Source: Stutzerimonas frequens (GTDB lineage: Bacteria > Pseudomonadota > Gammaproteobacteria > Pseudomonadales > Pseudomonadaceae). From it: 64,000 bases of DNA. The position numbers and the translations under genes were made by a program. The notes beneath the pieces are model-generated. The model was not told the DNA's origin. It saw nothing but the letters and a program-made list of their open reading frames with translations, and did no database searches. Below, piece by piece: positions 39,952 to 48,721 of the stretch (the first letter of the stretch is position 1; every line of letters starts with the position of its first letter). The stretch lies in the NCBI RefSeq assembly GCF_024448335.1, contig NZ_JAMOHM010000007.1, positions 1 to 64,000 of the forward strand, written 5' to 3'.

Positions 39952-41864
39952 TCGGGATAGCCTTGCTGTGGCTTATTGTTGTAGACCAGCCGTACATTGG
40001 GTGCCGGCTTGCTAATAAGCAGTCCGCTGGTGGGTTTCCAGTGCGCGGATAAGTGGATATAGCGCGACCGAAGCAGATGCTCCTCATGTACATCAAGCTC
40101 GTACCGGCCGCCCTCGGCATAAGTCATTAACTTGGAGTGGATCTGCTGGAGTTCGGAAGGGAGAGCCAATACGGGATCTCTGTCCTGTATAGGCCGTAAC
40201 GGTACTCCATGATGCGAAGCGAGGTTTCGCATCACACGCAAATACACCAGCGCAAGTTCACTGCGTATTGGGCGCTCAATGGCTACCAGGCCTAACACCC
40301 AATCCTCCGGCGGATGGTTGACGCCGCGGGGGTGGAGTTTGCGGATGCGGCGAACGTCTTTTTTAAGCTGATCCTCCGGCAGCCCAAAAGCCTTCCACTT
40401 TTCGTATTGGCGCTCGGTTTCGCGCCAGGCGTGAGTACGTTCAGTTGGTGTGTCCGCGGGCACCGTGGAGCTGACCGGACGACTGAGGATCAGCTTTTCC
40501 TGCACAACCGGAAGATAGCCGCCACCGATATCTGAGTGCGCGCCGGGGAGGGTTATCTCTTGATGATGTGGGGCCACGCTATTGAGCGCGAAGTTCCAGC
40601 GCATCTCGTCGCGAGCCTTCAGCTGAAGCACTTTGCGCGCGCAATTTGGTGGGAGGTACAGGTTGACACCTGGATTGTGGTGGTCCGCAGGGCTGAAGTC
40701 CCAGCTCAACGGGTCGGCCACGGCCGCCACCGTATCGAACAGACCGATGAAGTTAATCTGAACGTTGGTGGCCCAGTCGAATTTCGCGTTAAACCCCGGC
40801 GCCTGCGCATTGAATAAACTCGCCAGGATGCCGCTTTCCGATTTGAGTATTTCGTTGGCGAAGTGACGGGCCGCAGCAGCCCCGCGACTGAATCCAAAGA
40901 TGTCGAGTTCCAACCCTTCGATTTCCAGATTGGGGTTATTACCCAGCAGGCGACCCAGCGACTCTTGGATCTTCTGCGGACTTTGCATCACCCGGGCCAC
41001 TACGCCGGTATCGCCCATACCAGTCCCCTGCCCGTACACCGAGTCTTCTTCCCCGCTGCTGGTGCCGATGCCTTCGAGATACGCCTTGATGCTGGCGCTA
41101 CGCTCGTCCTTAGCCAGGCTCCGGGTCGCATCGTCCTTGTACAGGTCGAACAGCCGCGCTACGTTGCTCGGCGCGTTGCCGTAGCTGTTGTCCGGTGTCT
41201 GGGTAAAGAAGCCGTTGCCTTCGCTACCGCCGAAACCATGCGCCCTACAATACTCGACGACCTCCCCGAGGGTGCGCTCGTCCAGCAGGGTCAGGTCGTC
41301 CTGACGACACTTTTCGGTCACGGCAGCATTAGCCAGGTTGTTGCCGGTGCCATCGAAGAACACGCCGATTCGCAGGGTGATGCCCTGGCGCGCCTGTTGC
41401 TGCGGCTGATCGGCCAGCTCCTCTTCTTCGTCTTCCTCTTCCAGGCCCAACGGCGCGAGGTCACCCGGCTCTTCCTGCCAGGCCCGGGCTATCGGTTCAG
41501 ATGAGCGAAAGGCCTCGGCGGCGGCCGCCGCAGTAACTGCCTTGGCAATTCCAAGGGCTGTAGGCGCGAGGAAGGGGGCCGCGTTGTGGGTGCTGCCGAT
41601 GACCACCGTCCCCGAACCCGCGGTCACGACATTGCCATGACTCCCCACACTGCCCACCACCGCCGCCGGCTTGCCATCGATCAGCACGTTGGGGATCACT
41701 GCGCTGGCCATTGCGCCGCCGCAGGCGGAAGCGTCGCCCATGCGCGCGGCCGGCAGGCCGTCGAACAGCACGTCGGGTGAGCCGGCGGCGATGGGGTTGG
41801 TGCCGTGGCCGGTCTTCGGGCAGGCGGTAGGATCGCCGAGGCGGGCTGCAGGTTTGCCGGACAT
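39948..41864 (-). CDS. PAAR-DUF2235 T6SS phospholipase effector (Tle1-like)
   Basis: 638-aa fusion. Residues 1-~90 form a PAAR spike tip (MSGKPAARLGDPTACPKTGH...VVTAGSGTVVIGS). The catalytic part is a DUF2235 alpha/beta hydrolase with the opening GVFFDGTGNN and the nucleophile motif IFGFSRGAAAARHFANEI (GxSxG). Tle1-type DUF2235 effectors hydrolyse phospholipids of rival cells. It is placed within the structural genes, between tssE and tssF. Part of the region is less GC-rich than the core genes, suggesting acquisition. Confidence 0.88.
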   Translation of the reverse strand: MSGKPAARLGDPTACPKTGHGTNPIAAGSPDVLFDGLPAARMGDASACGGAMASAVIPNVLIDGKPAAVVGSVGSHGNVVTAGSGTVVIGSTHNAAPFLAPTALGIAKAVTAAAAAEAFRSSEPIARAWQEEPGDLAPLGLEEEDEEEELADQPQQQARQGITLRIGVFFDGTGNNLANAAVTEKCRQDDLTLLDERTLGEVVEYCRAHGFGGSEGNGFFTQTPDNSYGNAPSNVARLFDLYKDDATRSLAKDERSASIKAYLEGIGTSSGEEDSVYGQGTGMGDTGVVARVMQSPQKIQESLGRLLGNNPNLEIEGLELDIFGFSRGAAAARHFANEILKSESGILASLFNAQAPGFNAKFDWATNVQINFIGLFDTVAAVADPLSWDFSPADHHNPGVNLYLPPNCARKVLQLKARDEMRWNFALNSVAPHHQEITLPGAHSDIGGGYLPVVQEKLILSRPVSSTVPADTPTERTHAWRETERQYEKWKAFGLPEDQLKKDVRRIRKLHPRGVNHPPEDWVLGLVAIERPIRSELALVYLRVMRNLASHHGVPLRPIQDRDPVLALPSELQQIHSKLMTYAEGGRYELDVHEEHLLRSRYIHLSAHWKPTSGLLISKPAPNVRLVYNNKPQQGYPE

Positions 41865-41875
41865 CCGTTGTCTCC

Positions 41876-42283
41876 TTACTGGACCTTGACCTGTCCGCTG
41901 CCATCCAGGCTGGCGGAAAAGCTGACCTGGCGCTTGAGGCCATCCACTTCCAGCAGGCCTTCGATGGTGAAGGCGAGGGTCAGCGGGTCGTGGGTTCGCG
42001 GCAGCGACAGCACGCGCACCTGGGTCAACCTGGGTTCGTACGCTTCGATGAAGCGCTCGATGGCGATACGCGCCTGCTGCAGCGAGTCGTGCAGCGACAG
42101 GCGCATATCGTTGAGATCGGGCAACCCGTAGTCGGGCAGCGTCTGCACGCTGCCCGCTCGGGTGCTGAGCATCTTGGCCAGATGGGCAGCCACCGAGGCC
42201 ATCGCCGCGACTTCGCGGCTCCAGCCGGAACGTCGCGCGGCGTCACCGCCGAGGCGCTCGAAGAGGCTGCCGTATCCGTTCAA
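41876..42283 (-). CDS. tssE: TssE, T6SS baseplate protein (gp25-like)
   Basis: 135-aa baseplate subunit. No ATG fits; a TTG at 42283, five bases past the tssC stop and preceded by AAGGA, opens LNGYGSLFERLGG, which matches the family N-terminus. Family core LPDYGLPDLNDM and the C-terminal LEVDGLKRQVSFSASLD are present. It anchors the sheath to the baseplate. Confidence 0.9.
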   Translation of the reverse strand: MNGYGSLFERLGGDAARRSGWSREVAAMASVAAHLAKMLSTRAGSVQTLPDYGLPDLNDMRLSLHDSLQQARIAIERFIEAYEPRLTQVRVLSLPRTHDPLTLAFTIEGLLEVDGLKRQVSFSASLDGSGQVKVQ

Positions 42284-42287
42284 GTGC

Positions 42288-43766
42288 TTATTCCTTGTCC
42301 AGCTTGCCGACCAGCGACAGGGTGAAATCCGCGCCCATGTACTTGAAGTGCGGACGCACGCTGAGGCTGACGCGGTACCAGCCCGGCTCGCCCTCGACGT
42401 CGCTGACATTGACCTGGGCGGCGCGCAGCGGGCGACGGCTGCGGACTTCGGCGCTGGGGTTCTCCTGGTCGGCGACGAACTGGCGGATCCACTTGTTCAG
42501 TTCCAGCTCGAGGTCGGTGCGCTCCTTCCATGCACCGATCTGCTCGCGCTGCAGCACCTTCAGGTAGTGCGCCAGGCGGTTGACGATGAACAGGTAGGGC
42601 AGCTGGGTGCCGAGCTTGTAGTTCAGCTCGGCGGTCTTGCCTTCCTCGCTGTTGCCGAAGAACTTGGGCTTCTGCGCCGAGTTGGCGGAGAAGAACGCGG
42701 CGTTGTCGCTGCCCTTGCGCATGGTCAGGGCGATAAAGCCTTCCTCGGCCAGCTCGTACTCGCGACGGTCGGAAACCAGCACCTCGGTCGGGATCTTGGT
42801 TTCGATCTCGCCCATGCTCTCGAAGTGGTGCAGCGGCAGATCCTCGACCGCGCCACCGCTCTGCGGGCCGATGATGTTCGGACACCAGCGGAACTTGGCG
42901 AAGCTGTCGGTCAGGCGGCTGGCGAAGGCGTAGGCGGTGTTGCCCCACAGGTAGTGCTCGTGGCTGCCGGCGACGTTTTCCTTGTAGACGAAGCTCTTCA
43001 CCGGGTTGTCTTCCGGATCGTAGGGGTTGCGCAGCAGGAAGCGCGGAACGGTCAGGCCGACGTAGCGGGCATCTTCCTGCTCGCGGAAGCTCTGCCACTT
43101 GGTGAACTGCGGGCCCTCGAAGTGATCCTTGAGATCCTTCAGGTCCGGCAGGCCGGTGAAGCTCTCCAGGCCGAAGAATTTCGGGCCGGCAGCGGCGATG
43201 AAGGGCGCGTGAGACATGCTCGCGACGCTGGCGACGTACTGCATGGTCTTCACGTCGGGCGCGCTGGGGTCGAAGAAGTAGTTGGCGATCAGTGCGCCGA
43301 CCGGCTGGCCGCCGAACTGGCCGTATTCGGCGGTGTAGATGTGCTTGTACAGGCCGGACTGGACGATCTCCGGGCTGTCCTCGAAGTCATCCAGCAGATC
43401 CTGCTTGGAGGCGTTGAGCAGTTCGAGCTTGATGTTCTCGCGGAAGTTGGTGCGATCCACCAGCAGCTTCAGGCCGCGCCAGGAGGACTCCAGGGCCTGG
43501 AACTGCGGGTGGTGAAGGATTTCGTCCATCTGCTGGCTGAGCTTGGCGTCGATCTCCGCGATCATGCGGTCGACCATGGCCTTCTTCACCGGCTCGTTTT
43601 CGTTATGCGGCTTGAGCAGTTCTTCGATGAAGGCCGAGACGCCGCGCTTGGCGATGTCGTAGGCCTCGTCATCCGGGGTCAGGCGGGTTTCGGCGATGAT
43701 GCGGTCGAGGATGCCGCCTTCGGCGAGGTGGTTGCCGTGCTCGACGGCGGCTGCGCTAGTGGTCAT
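42288..43766 (-). CDS. tssC: TssC, T6SS sheath large subunit
   Basis: 492-aa VipB-like protein that with TssB forms the contractile sheath. Highly conserved segments include ALESSWRGLKLLVDRTNF, GEYGQFGGQP-like EYGQFGGQPVGALIANYFF and the C-terminal PHFKYMGADFTLSLVGKLDKE. Length is typical. Confidence 0.96.
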   Translation of the reverse strand: MTTSAAAVEHGNHLAEGGILDRIIAETRLTPDDEAYDIAKRGVSAFIEELLKPHNENEPVKKAMVDRMIAEIDAKLSQQMDEILHHPQFQALESSWRGLKLLVDRTNFRENIKLELLNASKQDLLDDFEDSPEIVQSGLYKHIYTAEYGQFGGQPVGALIANYFFDPSAPDVKTMQYVASVASMSHAPFIAAAGPKFFGLESFTGLPDLKDLKDHFEGPQFTKWQSFREQEDARYVGLTVPRFLLRNPYDPEDNPVKSFVYKENVAGSHEHYLWGNTAYAFASRLTDSFAKFRWCPNIIGPQSGGAVEDLPLHHFESMGEIETKIPTEVLVSDRREYELAEEGFIALTMRKGSDNAAFFSANSAQKPKFFGNSEEGKTAELNYKLGTQLPYLFIVNRLAHYLKVLQREQIGAWKERTDLELELNKWIRQFVADQENPSAEVRSRRPLRAAQVNVSDVEGEPGWYRVSLSVRPHFKYMGADFTLSLVGKLDKE

Positions 43767-43792
43767 GTAGATGTGCTTCCTTGTCGGTGATA

Positions 43793-44299
43793 TCAGGCGT
43801 CCAGCTTCTCTTTGGCCGCCAGGCCCAGTTCGCCGAGTACGCGGTCACGCGAATCGTCGTCGGCGAGTACGCTTTCGATGGCCTTGCGGAAGGCCGGCGC
43901 GTTGCCCAGCGGGCCCTTCAGGGCGACCAGGGCGTCGCGCAGTTCCATCAGTTTCTTCAGCTCCGGGACCTGCTCGACCAGATTGGCCGGGTTGAAGTCC
44001 TTCATCGAATTGATGCGCAGCTGCACGGCCAGTTCGTCATCGGTCTGCTCGTCCTGCAGACGGTTCGGCACGCCGAAGGTCAGGCTCAGCTCCTGCTTGG
44101 CCAGGACCTCGTCGAAGCTGTTCTTGTCGATGGCGATGGGCTTGCGGTCTTCGATCTTGCGGTCGTCGGCGCGCTGGGTGAAATCGCCCAGCACCATCAG
44201 CTTGAGGGGCAGCTCGACCTCTTCCTGAGCATTGCCGGTGGCCGGCTTGAACGTGACGTTGATGCGTTCCTTGGGTGCAACCGAGCCTTCTTTGGCCAT
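43793..44299 (-). CDS. tssB: TssB, T6SS sheath small subunit
   Basis: 168-aa VipA-like sheath protein. The start at 44299 (MAKEGSVAPKERINVTFK) follows AAAGGAGAAC. The family motif ELPLKLMVLGDFTQR is clear, and the C-terminal AFRKAIESVLADDDSRDRVLGELG fits. Confidence 0.95.
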   Translation of the reverse strand: MAKEGSVAPKERINVTFKPATGNAQEEVELPLKLMVLGDFTQRADDRKIEDRKPIAIDKNSFDEVLAKQELSLTFGVPNRLQDEQTDDELAVQLRINSMKDFNPANLVEQVPELKKLMELRDALVALKGPLGNAPAFRKAIESVLADDDSRDRVLGELGLAAKEKLDA

Positions 44300-44316
44300 G
44301 GTGTTCTCCTTTGCGG

Positions 44317-45879
44317 TTAGTCCAGCACCACTTCGAGATCGAGGTGGCACAGCCTGCGGTAAATCTCATCCTTGCTTTCACGCACGGCGTGGTTCTGCGG
44401 CAGCAGCTCGCAACAGCTGTGCAGCAGGCGCAGTACCTCGAGGGCGAGATCGGGCTCCCAGCTGCCCAGGCCACTGGCCTCGAGCTGCTGGTCGAGTGCT
44501 TCGAGCTGGGTTTTGGCCAGCTCGTATTTCTTGGCCTGGTAGCACAGGCGGGCGAGGCTCAGCTGCCAGAAGAAGCGCTCGCGGCCGCCGCGGGCGCGAG
44601 CCAGGCCCTGCTTGAGCTGTTGCACGGCAGGCTTGAGGCCTTCTTTGCGCAACAGCGGAACGGCCTCTTGCAGCGCGAGCTCCCAGCTCGGTTGTGCGGT
44701 GCCGGTGACAGGCGGTTCTTCCTGTCTGGCGGCCGTGGCCGGCTGTACATGGGGCATGACCTGGCCGCTGATCCAGGCGCGGGTTTCGGCGTCGGCGAAC
44801 GGGGTGCCGTCGTGAAAGCACAGCTCTTCCAGACGCGGTACGCGTTGCAGGAAAAGCGCGAGCTGGATCTCCACTTCGCGCATGGCCTGCGCGGCGTCCA
44901 GCTCCTGCAGGCACTCCCAGGCCAGGCGCTGACCGTCCAGCCAGAACGGGGCACGCGCGGTGCTGTTCTCCAGGTCCACCAGCAGGTCGGCGTACAGGCC
45001 CTGGGCGAAACGCTCGCGGTAGTTGGCCAGCTTGTCGGCAGGTATCCCACGCAGGGCGGTGACCTGCTCGCCGTTGTGCTCCGGCAGGCTGTCGATGCTC
45101 AGCCACAGGAGCGTGCGTGACAGGCGCAGCGGCCGCAGATCGCTGGTTCGTTGCTTCAGCCACCAGGCGGTCAATGGGCGCGCCTGCTCCTGCAGGTTGC
45201 GCAGGGCCTTGAGCGCTTCCTTGTCGTTCTCGATCGGTGAGCCGGGGGCGAAGACCTGGCTGGCGACCTGCTTCACCTGGGCGATGGCTGCGCCGACTGT
45301 CCCGGGCTGCGGTTGCCCCGAGCTGGCGCGTTTGACCATGCCGTCGAGTTGGCGGCAAAGCGGCAACAGCAGCGGTGCGTCTTCGCCGAGATGACCGGAT
45401 AGGCACTGCTCCAGCGCATGCAGTTGCTCGGCCAGGCTGCGGAACAGCGGCAGCTGTTCGCCGACCGGGACGTCTTCGGAAAAGGTCTGTTCCAGGCGCG
45501 GCAGCAGCCAGTTGATCGCGGCGGCGCGGGTGCGTGGTTTGCGTGGGTGCAGTTCGGCCCAGTGATTGCTGCACAGGTACTGCAGCAGATTCAGCCCGGC
45601 CTGTAGTCCAGCGAAAGACTCGCGCTGGAACAGGCTCCAGGTCAGCCAGGCGGCGGCGCGCAGGTCCTTGGACAGCGAGGCGAGCAGCATCTCGCTGCCC
45701 TCGCGGACCTTCTGCCAGTCGATACCGGTGGTTTGGTGCAGTGCTCCGGCCTTGGCCAGTTCAGCCTCGAGCAATTCGAATTCGCTGCTGTAGCGAATAT
45801 CGTCGCCAGCGAAATTGCTGTCATTGACCGGCTTTCTGGCAAGTTCCAGATAATGCTTGCTGAGTGCGCTGGCGTGCAT
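44317..45879 (-). CDS. tssA: TssA, T6SS assembly cap protein
   Basis: 520-aa protein with the N-terminal ImpA domain (ELLEAELAKAGALHQTTGIDWQKV...WLTWSLFQRESFAGLQ). TssA primes and caps the growing sheath. The C-terminal VasL/ImpA-type tail is followed by the stop 17 nt from tssB. The start at 45879 (MHASALSKHYLELA) follows GGAAGA; seven codons further upstream is a less likely alternative. First gene of the T6SS operon. Confidence 0.9.
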   Translation of the reverse strand: MHASALSKHYLELARKPVNDSNFAGDDIRYSSEFELLEAELAKAGALHQTTGIDWQKVREGSEMLLASLSKDLRAAAWLTWSLFQRESFAGLQAGLNLLQYLCSNHWAELHPRKPRTRAAAINWLLPRLEQTFSEDVPVGEQLPLFRSLAEQLHALEQCLSGHLGEDAPLLLPLCRQLDGMVKRASSGQPQPGTVGAAIAQVKQVASQVFAPGSPIENDKEALKALRNLQEQARPLTAWWLKQRTSDLRPLRLSRTLLWLSIDSLPEHNGEQVTALRGIPADKLANYRERFAQGLYADLLVDLENSTARAPFWLDGQRLAWECLQELDAAQAMREVEIQLALFLQRVPRLEELCFHDGTPFADAETRAWISGQVMPHVQPATAARQEEPPVTGTAQPSWELALQEAVPLLRKEGLKPAVQQLKQGLARARGGRERFFWQLSLARLCYQAKKYELAKTQLEALDQQLEASGLGSWEPDLALEVLRLLHSCCELLPQNHAVRESKDEIYRRLCHLDLEVVLD

Positions 45880-45964
45880 TGGGTCTTCCGTGACGCTCAA
45901 GTTCGATCCGTGAACTTTGAAACTGCCGAATATTTAAGAGCGGCATGTTTCCGAGAAAGGAGGT

Positions 45965-46005
45965 GTGCAACTTTTTGCGCACTTTCCCTGCGCAACAAAT
46001 TGCAC
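45965..46005. promoter_or_regulatory. 17-bp inverted repeat upstream of tssA
   Basis: Arms 45965-45981 and 45989-46005 match at 15 of 17 positions, with GTGCAA/TTGCAC outside and TTGCGCA/TGCGCAA inside, around CTTTCCC. It lies 86 bp upstream of the tssA start, a plausible place for an enhancer or other dimeric regulator to bind; the Fis-type activator at 32028-33545 is a candidate. Confidence 0.5.
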
Positions 46006-46170
46006 AGGGCCTTATGGGGTGGGCATCCTAGACGGGGGGTATGCCTCATTCAAGGCGAGAAGTGTGATCTCTGTTGCAGTGGGAAATATTAGCCGGCGGC
46101 CGACGGAACTAATTCAAAACTGTCGGGAAATTTGCTTCTGCGATCTATTTGAACTTGTGCGAAATAGTCC

Positions 46171-46202
46171 AGTTGCATGTAAGTCATCACTTACATGCAA
46201 CT
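46171..46202. promoter_or_regulatory. 14-bp perfect inverted repeat
   Basis: AGTTGCATGTAAGT and ACTTACATGCAACT flank CATC. The dyad lies about 290 bp upstream of tssA and 57 bp past the mutarotase stop. No T-run follows in either direction, so an operator or a simple transcript-end hairpin is more likely than a strong terminator. Confidence 0.55.
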
Positions 46203-46259
46203 ATCTACTCGATCACAGAAAGATGATTGGCGCTGTTATAGCCGATCGTATTCGGCAAT

Positions 46260-47162
46260 TCAGAGCGCGGGGATTGCGGTGACTGACACGCCCAACAGGT
46301 GCTGCTGGCCGGGCTGCAATACCACCACGTCGTCCAGCACGTTGGCCGTCTCGATGCAGGCCATGCGCTGCCAGGCGTCGTCGGCGAAGCTGGACAGGCG
46401 CTTGGCCTTGTCGATCCAGGGGTTCCACAGCACCGCTGATCGCGAGCCACGGGTGGTCAGCTGGATGCTGCGTTTCCATGCCGGGTCGACGAGTCTCAGC
46501 GTTGTCGGGAGCTGCAAGTAGATGCGGTCGGTTTCGCCGTTGAACGCCAGGTCGCCGTTCTGCTGCTGGCGCTGCTGCCAATCCAGCAGCGTATCGATGT
46601 AGGGGCAGCCGGCCAGGCCTTCCACACGCACCTGACGGATGTCGCTGACGGCGAAATAGCTGTGCAGGGCCTGGCTGATGGTGACTGCCTCCGTGCCGAC
46701 GTTGCGGCTGCTGAGCCTGAGCTCCAGCTCGTCGGCCAGGCGGATCTGCAGCGCCAGTTCGACCCGGTGCGGCCAGCCCGGCAATTGGCCGAGCGCCTGC
46801 GGGCAATGGAATTCGAGAACTGCCGTATCGCCTTCGCTGCGCTGTTCGCGCAGTTGCCAGGGCAGGGCGCGCACCAGGCCGTGGAACGGGGCGGGTTGCT
46901 CGCCGTGGTAGCTTGCCTGGACCCCTTGCGGGTTGCGCGCCAGGTCGCCGAACCATGGCCAGCACACGGGTACGCCACCGCGAACCGACTGCCCTTGCTG
47001 ATAGGCGGCCTCCTCGCTGAGCCAGATGATCGGCGGCGCATCGCCCTGGCGATAGCTGAGGATCTGCGCGCCCTGTTCGGCGATCAGCAGTTCGTCCTCA
47101 CCGCGGCGGACTCGCCAGCAGGCGAGCTGGTCCATTTCGATGCGTTGAATATCGACAGGCAT
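46260..47162 (-). CDS. D-hexose-6-phosphate mutarotase (YeaD-like)
   Basis: 300-aa aldose-epimerase-fold protein that interconverts alpha and beta anomers of glucose 6-phosphate. The family segments RGGVPVCWPWFGDL and the C-terminal VLWNPWIDKAKRLSSFADD are present. The start is set at 47162 (MPVDIQRIEMDQLAC). Cytoplasmic. It follows the amino-acid transporter operon after a 114-nt gap containing a strong hairpin, so it may be transcribed separately. Confidence 0.88.
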   Translation of the reverse strand: MPVDIQRIEMDQLACWRVRRGEDELLIAEQGAQILSYRQGDAPPIIWLSEEAAYQQGQSVRGGVPVCWPWFGDLARNPQGVQASYHGEQPAPFHGLVRALPWQLREQRSEGDTAVLEFHCPQALGQLPGWPHRVELALQIRLADELELRLSSRNVGTEAVTISQALHSYFAVSDIRQVRVEGLAGCPYIDTLLDWQQRQQQNGDLAFNGETDRIYLQLPTTLRLVDPAWKRSIQLTTRGSRSAVLWNPWIDKAKRLSSFADDAWQRMACIETANVLDDVVVLQPGQQHLLGVSVTAIPAL

Positions 47163-47243
47163 GGGCAATCTCGTGATGGGCTCGGGTTTGCGTCTGACCG
47201 CGGAGCGGAGGCGGGATTCAGCCAAAGTGGCCAGGCAGAGCAT

Positions 47244-47267
47244 GCCTCCTCGCTGAGCCGAGGAGGC
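47244..47267 (-). terminator. stem-loop after the ABC permease gene
   Basis: GCCTCCTCG (47244-47252) and CGAGGAGGC (47259-47267) form a perfect 9-bp stem with a 6-nt loop, 10 nt past the stop of the last transporter gene. No U-tract follows, so it may protect the transcript end or act only weakly. Confidence 0.45.
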
Positions 47268-47276
47268 AGCCAGGGC

Positions 47277-47966
47277 TTAGCGGCCCTGGCAGGCGTCGAC
47301 CCGTAGCCAGCGTTCCAGCAGCTTGAAGCCCTGCATCAGGATGAAGGCGATCAGCAGGTAGATAAGGCCGGCGGTGAGGAACATTTCCTCGTGCAGGTAG
47401 GTGCGTGCGGCGATCTTGCGTGCCATTCCGGTCAGTTCCAGCAGGGTGATGGTGCTGGCCAGGGCGCTGGCCTTGAGCATCAGGATCACTTCGTTGCTGT
47501 AGGCCGGCAGGCCGATGCGTGTCGCACGCGGCAGGATGATGTGCAGCAGCGCCTGCGCGCGTGACATGCCCAGCGCGCGGGCGGCTTCGACTTCACCGTG
47601 AGGCACGTTCTGGATCGCGCCGCGGATGATCTCGGCGATATAGGCGGCGGTGTGCAGGGTCATGGTGATGATGGCGCACCAGTACGGGTCACGCAGATAC
47701 GGCCAGAGCGCACTCTGGCGCACCACCTCGAACTGCGCCATGCCGTAGTAGACCAGGAACAGTTGCACCAGCAGTGGTGTGCCACGGAAGAAGAAGATGT
47801 AGCCATAAGGCAGCGCGCGCACCGCTAGATGTCGGGAGGAGCGGGCGATGCCCAGCGGTACGGCGAAGATCAGCCCGGCGACGACCGAAACGCCGACCAG
47901 CTGAAGGGTCAGCCAGGCGCCCTCGATGAAGCTCGGCAGCCACTTGATGAAGATTTCCCAGGTCAT
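47277..47966 (-). CDS. polar amino-acid ABC transporter permease (HisM-like)
   Basis: 229-aa inner-membrane permease with five membrane segments and the EAA-type loop EAARALGMSRAQALLHIILPRA that contacts the ATPase. The start at 47966 overlaps the neighbouring permease stop (ATGA). It pairs with the HisQ-like permease to form a heterodimeric channel. Confidence 0.92.
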   Translation of the reverse strand: MTWEIFIKWLPSFIEGAWLTLQLVGVSVVAGLIFAVPLGIARSSRHLAVRALPYGYIFFFRGTPLLVQLFLVYYGMAQFEVVRQSALWPYLRDPYWCAIITMTLHTAAYIAEIIRGAIQNVPHGEVEAARALGMSRAQALLHIILPRATRIGLPAYSNEVILMLKASALASTITLLELTGMARKIAARTYLHEEMFLTAGLIYLLIAFILMQGFKLLERWLRVDACQGR

Positions 47967-48658
47967 GCTGCGCTCCGCACGAAGCCGCGGCCGGCACGTT
48001 TTTCGAGGAAGTGCATACCGATCATGGCGACGATGGTCAGGCACAGGTAGATGAAGGCGGCCACGAGGAAGAAGGTGAAAGGCTCCTTGCTGGCGGTCAC
48101 CGCGATCTGCGAGCGGCGCATGATTTCCTCCAGGCCGATCACCGAAACCAGCGCGGTGTCCTTCATCAGGATCATGAACAGGTTGCCCAGACCCGGCAGG
48201 GCCAGGCGCCACATCTGCGGCAGGATCAGCCGCAGGAAGATGCGCCGCTTGCCCAGGCCCAGGGCCAGGCCAGCCTCGCGGTGACCCTTGGGAATGGCCA
48301 GCAGCGCGCCGCGGAAGACCTCGGTCGCATAGGCGCCAAAGCACAGGCCGAGGGCGATGGTGCCGGCGGCGAACGGACTGAGCGCCAGGTTCTCGATGCC
48401 GAACAACTCGCCGATACCGCGAATCAGGCTGATGGTGCCGAAGTAGATCAGCAGCACCCAGAGCAGTTCAGGGACACCGCGCACGATGGTCGAGTAGGTG
48501 CCGCCGAGCCAGCGCAGCGCGCTGTAGGGCGAGGTCTTGGCGAGCGCGCCGAGCAGACCGAGCACCAGCCCCAGCGCCAGGGAGGCGAGGGCCAGTTGGA
48601 TGGTCATCCAGGTGCCGGCAATGAGCGCCGGACCGAATCCGTGAAGGTCAGGAATCAT
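47963..48658 (-). CDS. polar amino-acid ABC transporter permease (HisQ-like)
   Basis: 231-aa permease with the EAA loop KGHREAGLALGLGKRRIFLRLILPQ and the N-terminal GTWMTIQLALASLALGLVLG segment. Partner of the HisM-like permease and encoded ahead of it. Confidence 0.92.
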   Translation of the reverse strand: MIPDLHGFGPALIAGTWMTIQLALASLALGLVLGLLGALAKTSPYSALRWLGGTYSTIVRGVPELLWVLLIYFGTISLIRGIGELFGIENLALSPFAAGTIALGLCFGAYATEVFRGALLAIPKGHREAGLALGLGKRRIFLRLILPQMWRLALPGLGNLFMILMKDTALVSVIGLEEIMRRSQIAVTASKEPFTFFLVAAFIYLCLTIVAMIGMHFLEKRAGRGFVRSAA

Positions 48659-48674
48659 AGAAGCTCAAACACCA

Positions 48675-48708
48675 AAGCCCGGTCGGCCAGTTTCAGGCGA
48701 CCGGGCTT
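48675..48708. repeat. 11-bp stem-loop between binding protein and permease genes
   Basis: AAGCCCGGTCG (48675-48685) and CGACCGGGCTT (48698-48708) form a perfect stem with a 12-nt loop, 14 nt past the binding-protein stop. A T-rich but interrupted tract (TGGTGTTTG) follows on the minus strand, so partial termination or mRNA stabilisation is likely, favouring the binding protein. Confidence 0.7.
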
Positions 48709-48721
48709 CGGCTCGGTTGGA

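Larger units (their letters stand above)
45880..46259. promoter_or_regulatory. T6SS upstream region, A+T-rich with inverted repeats
   Basis: 380 bp without a gene, more A+T-rich than its surroundings. It holds two inverted repeats (45965-46005 and 46171-46202, listed separately) and should carry the tssA promoter. Because a sigma-54 activator is encoded in the cluster I looked for a TGGCAC-N5-TTGC element on the minus strand and found none. Confidence 0.5.

Noticed and set aside
45880..46259. Sigma-54 promoter ahead of tssA
   Set aside because: Expected because a sigma-54 activator is encoded, but no TGGCAC-N5-TTGC type element was found on the minus strand.
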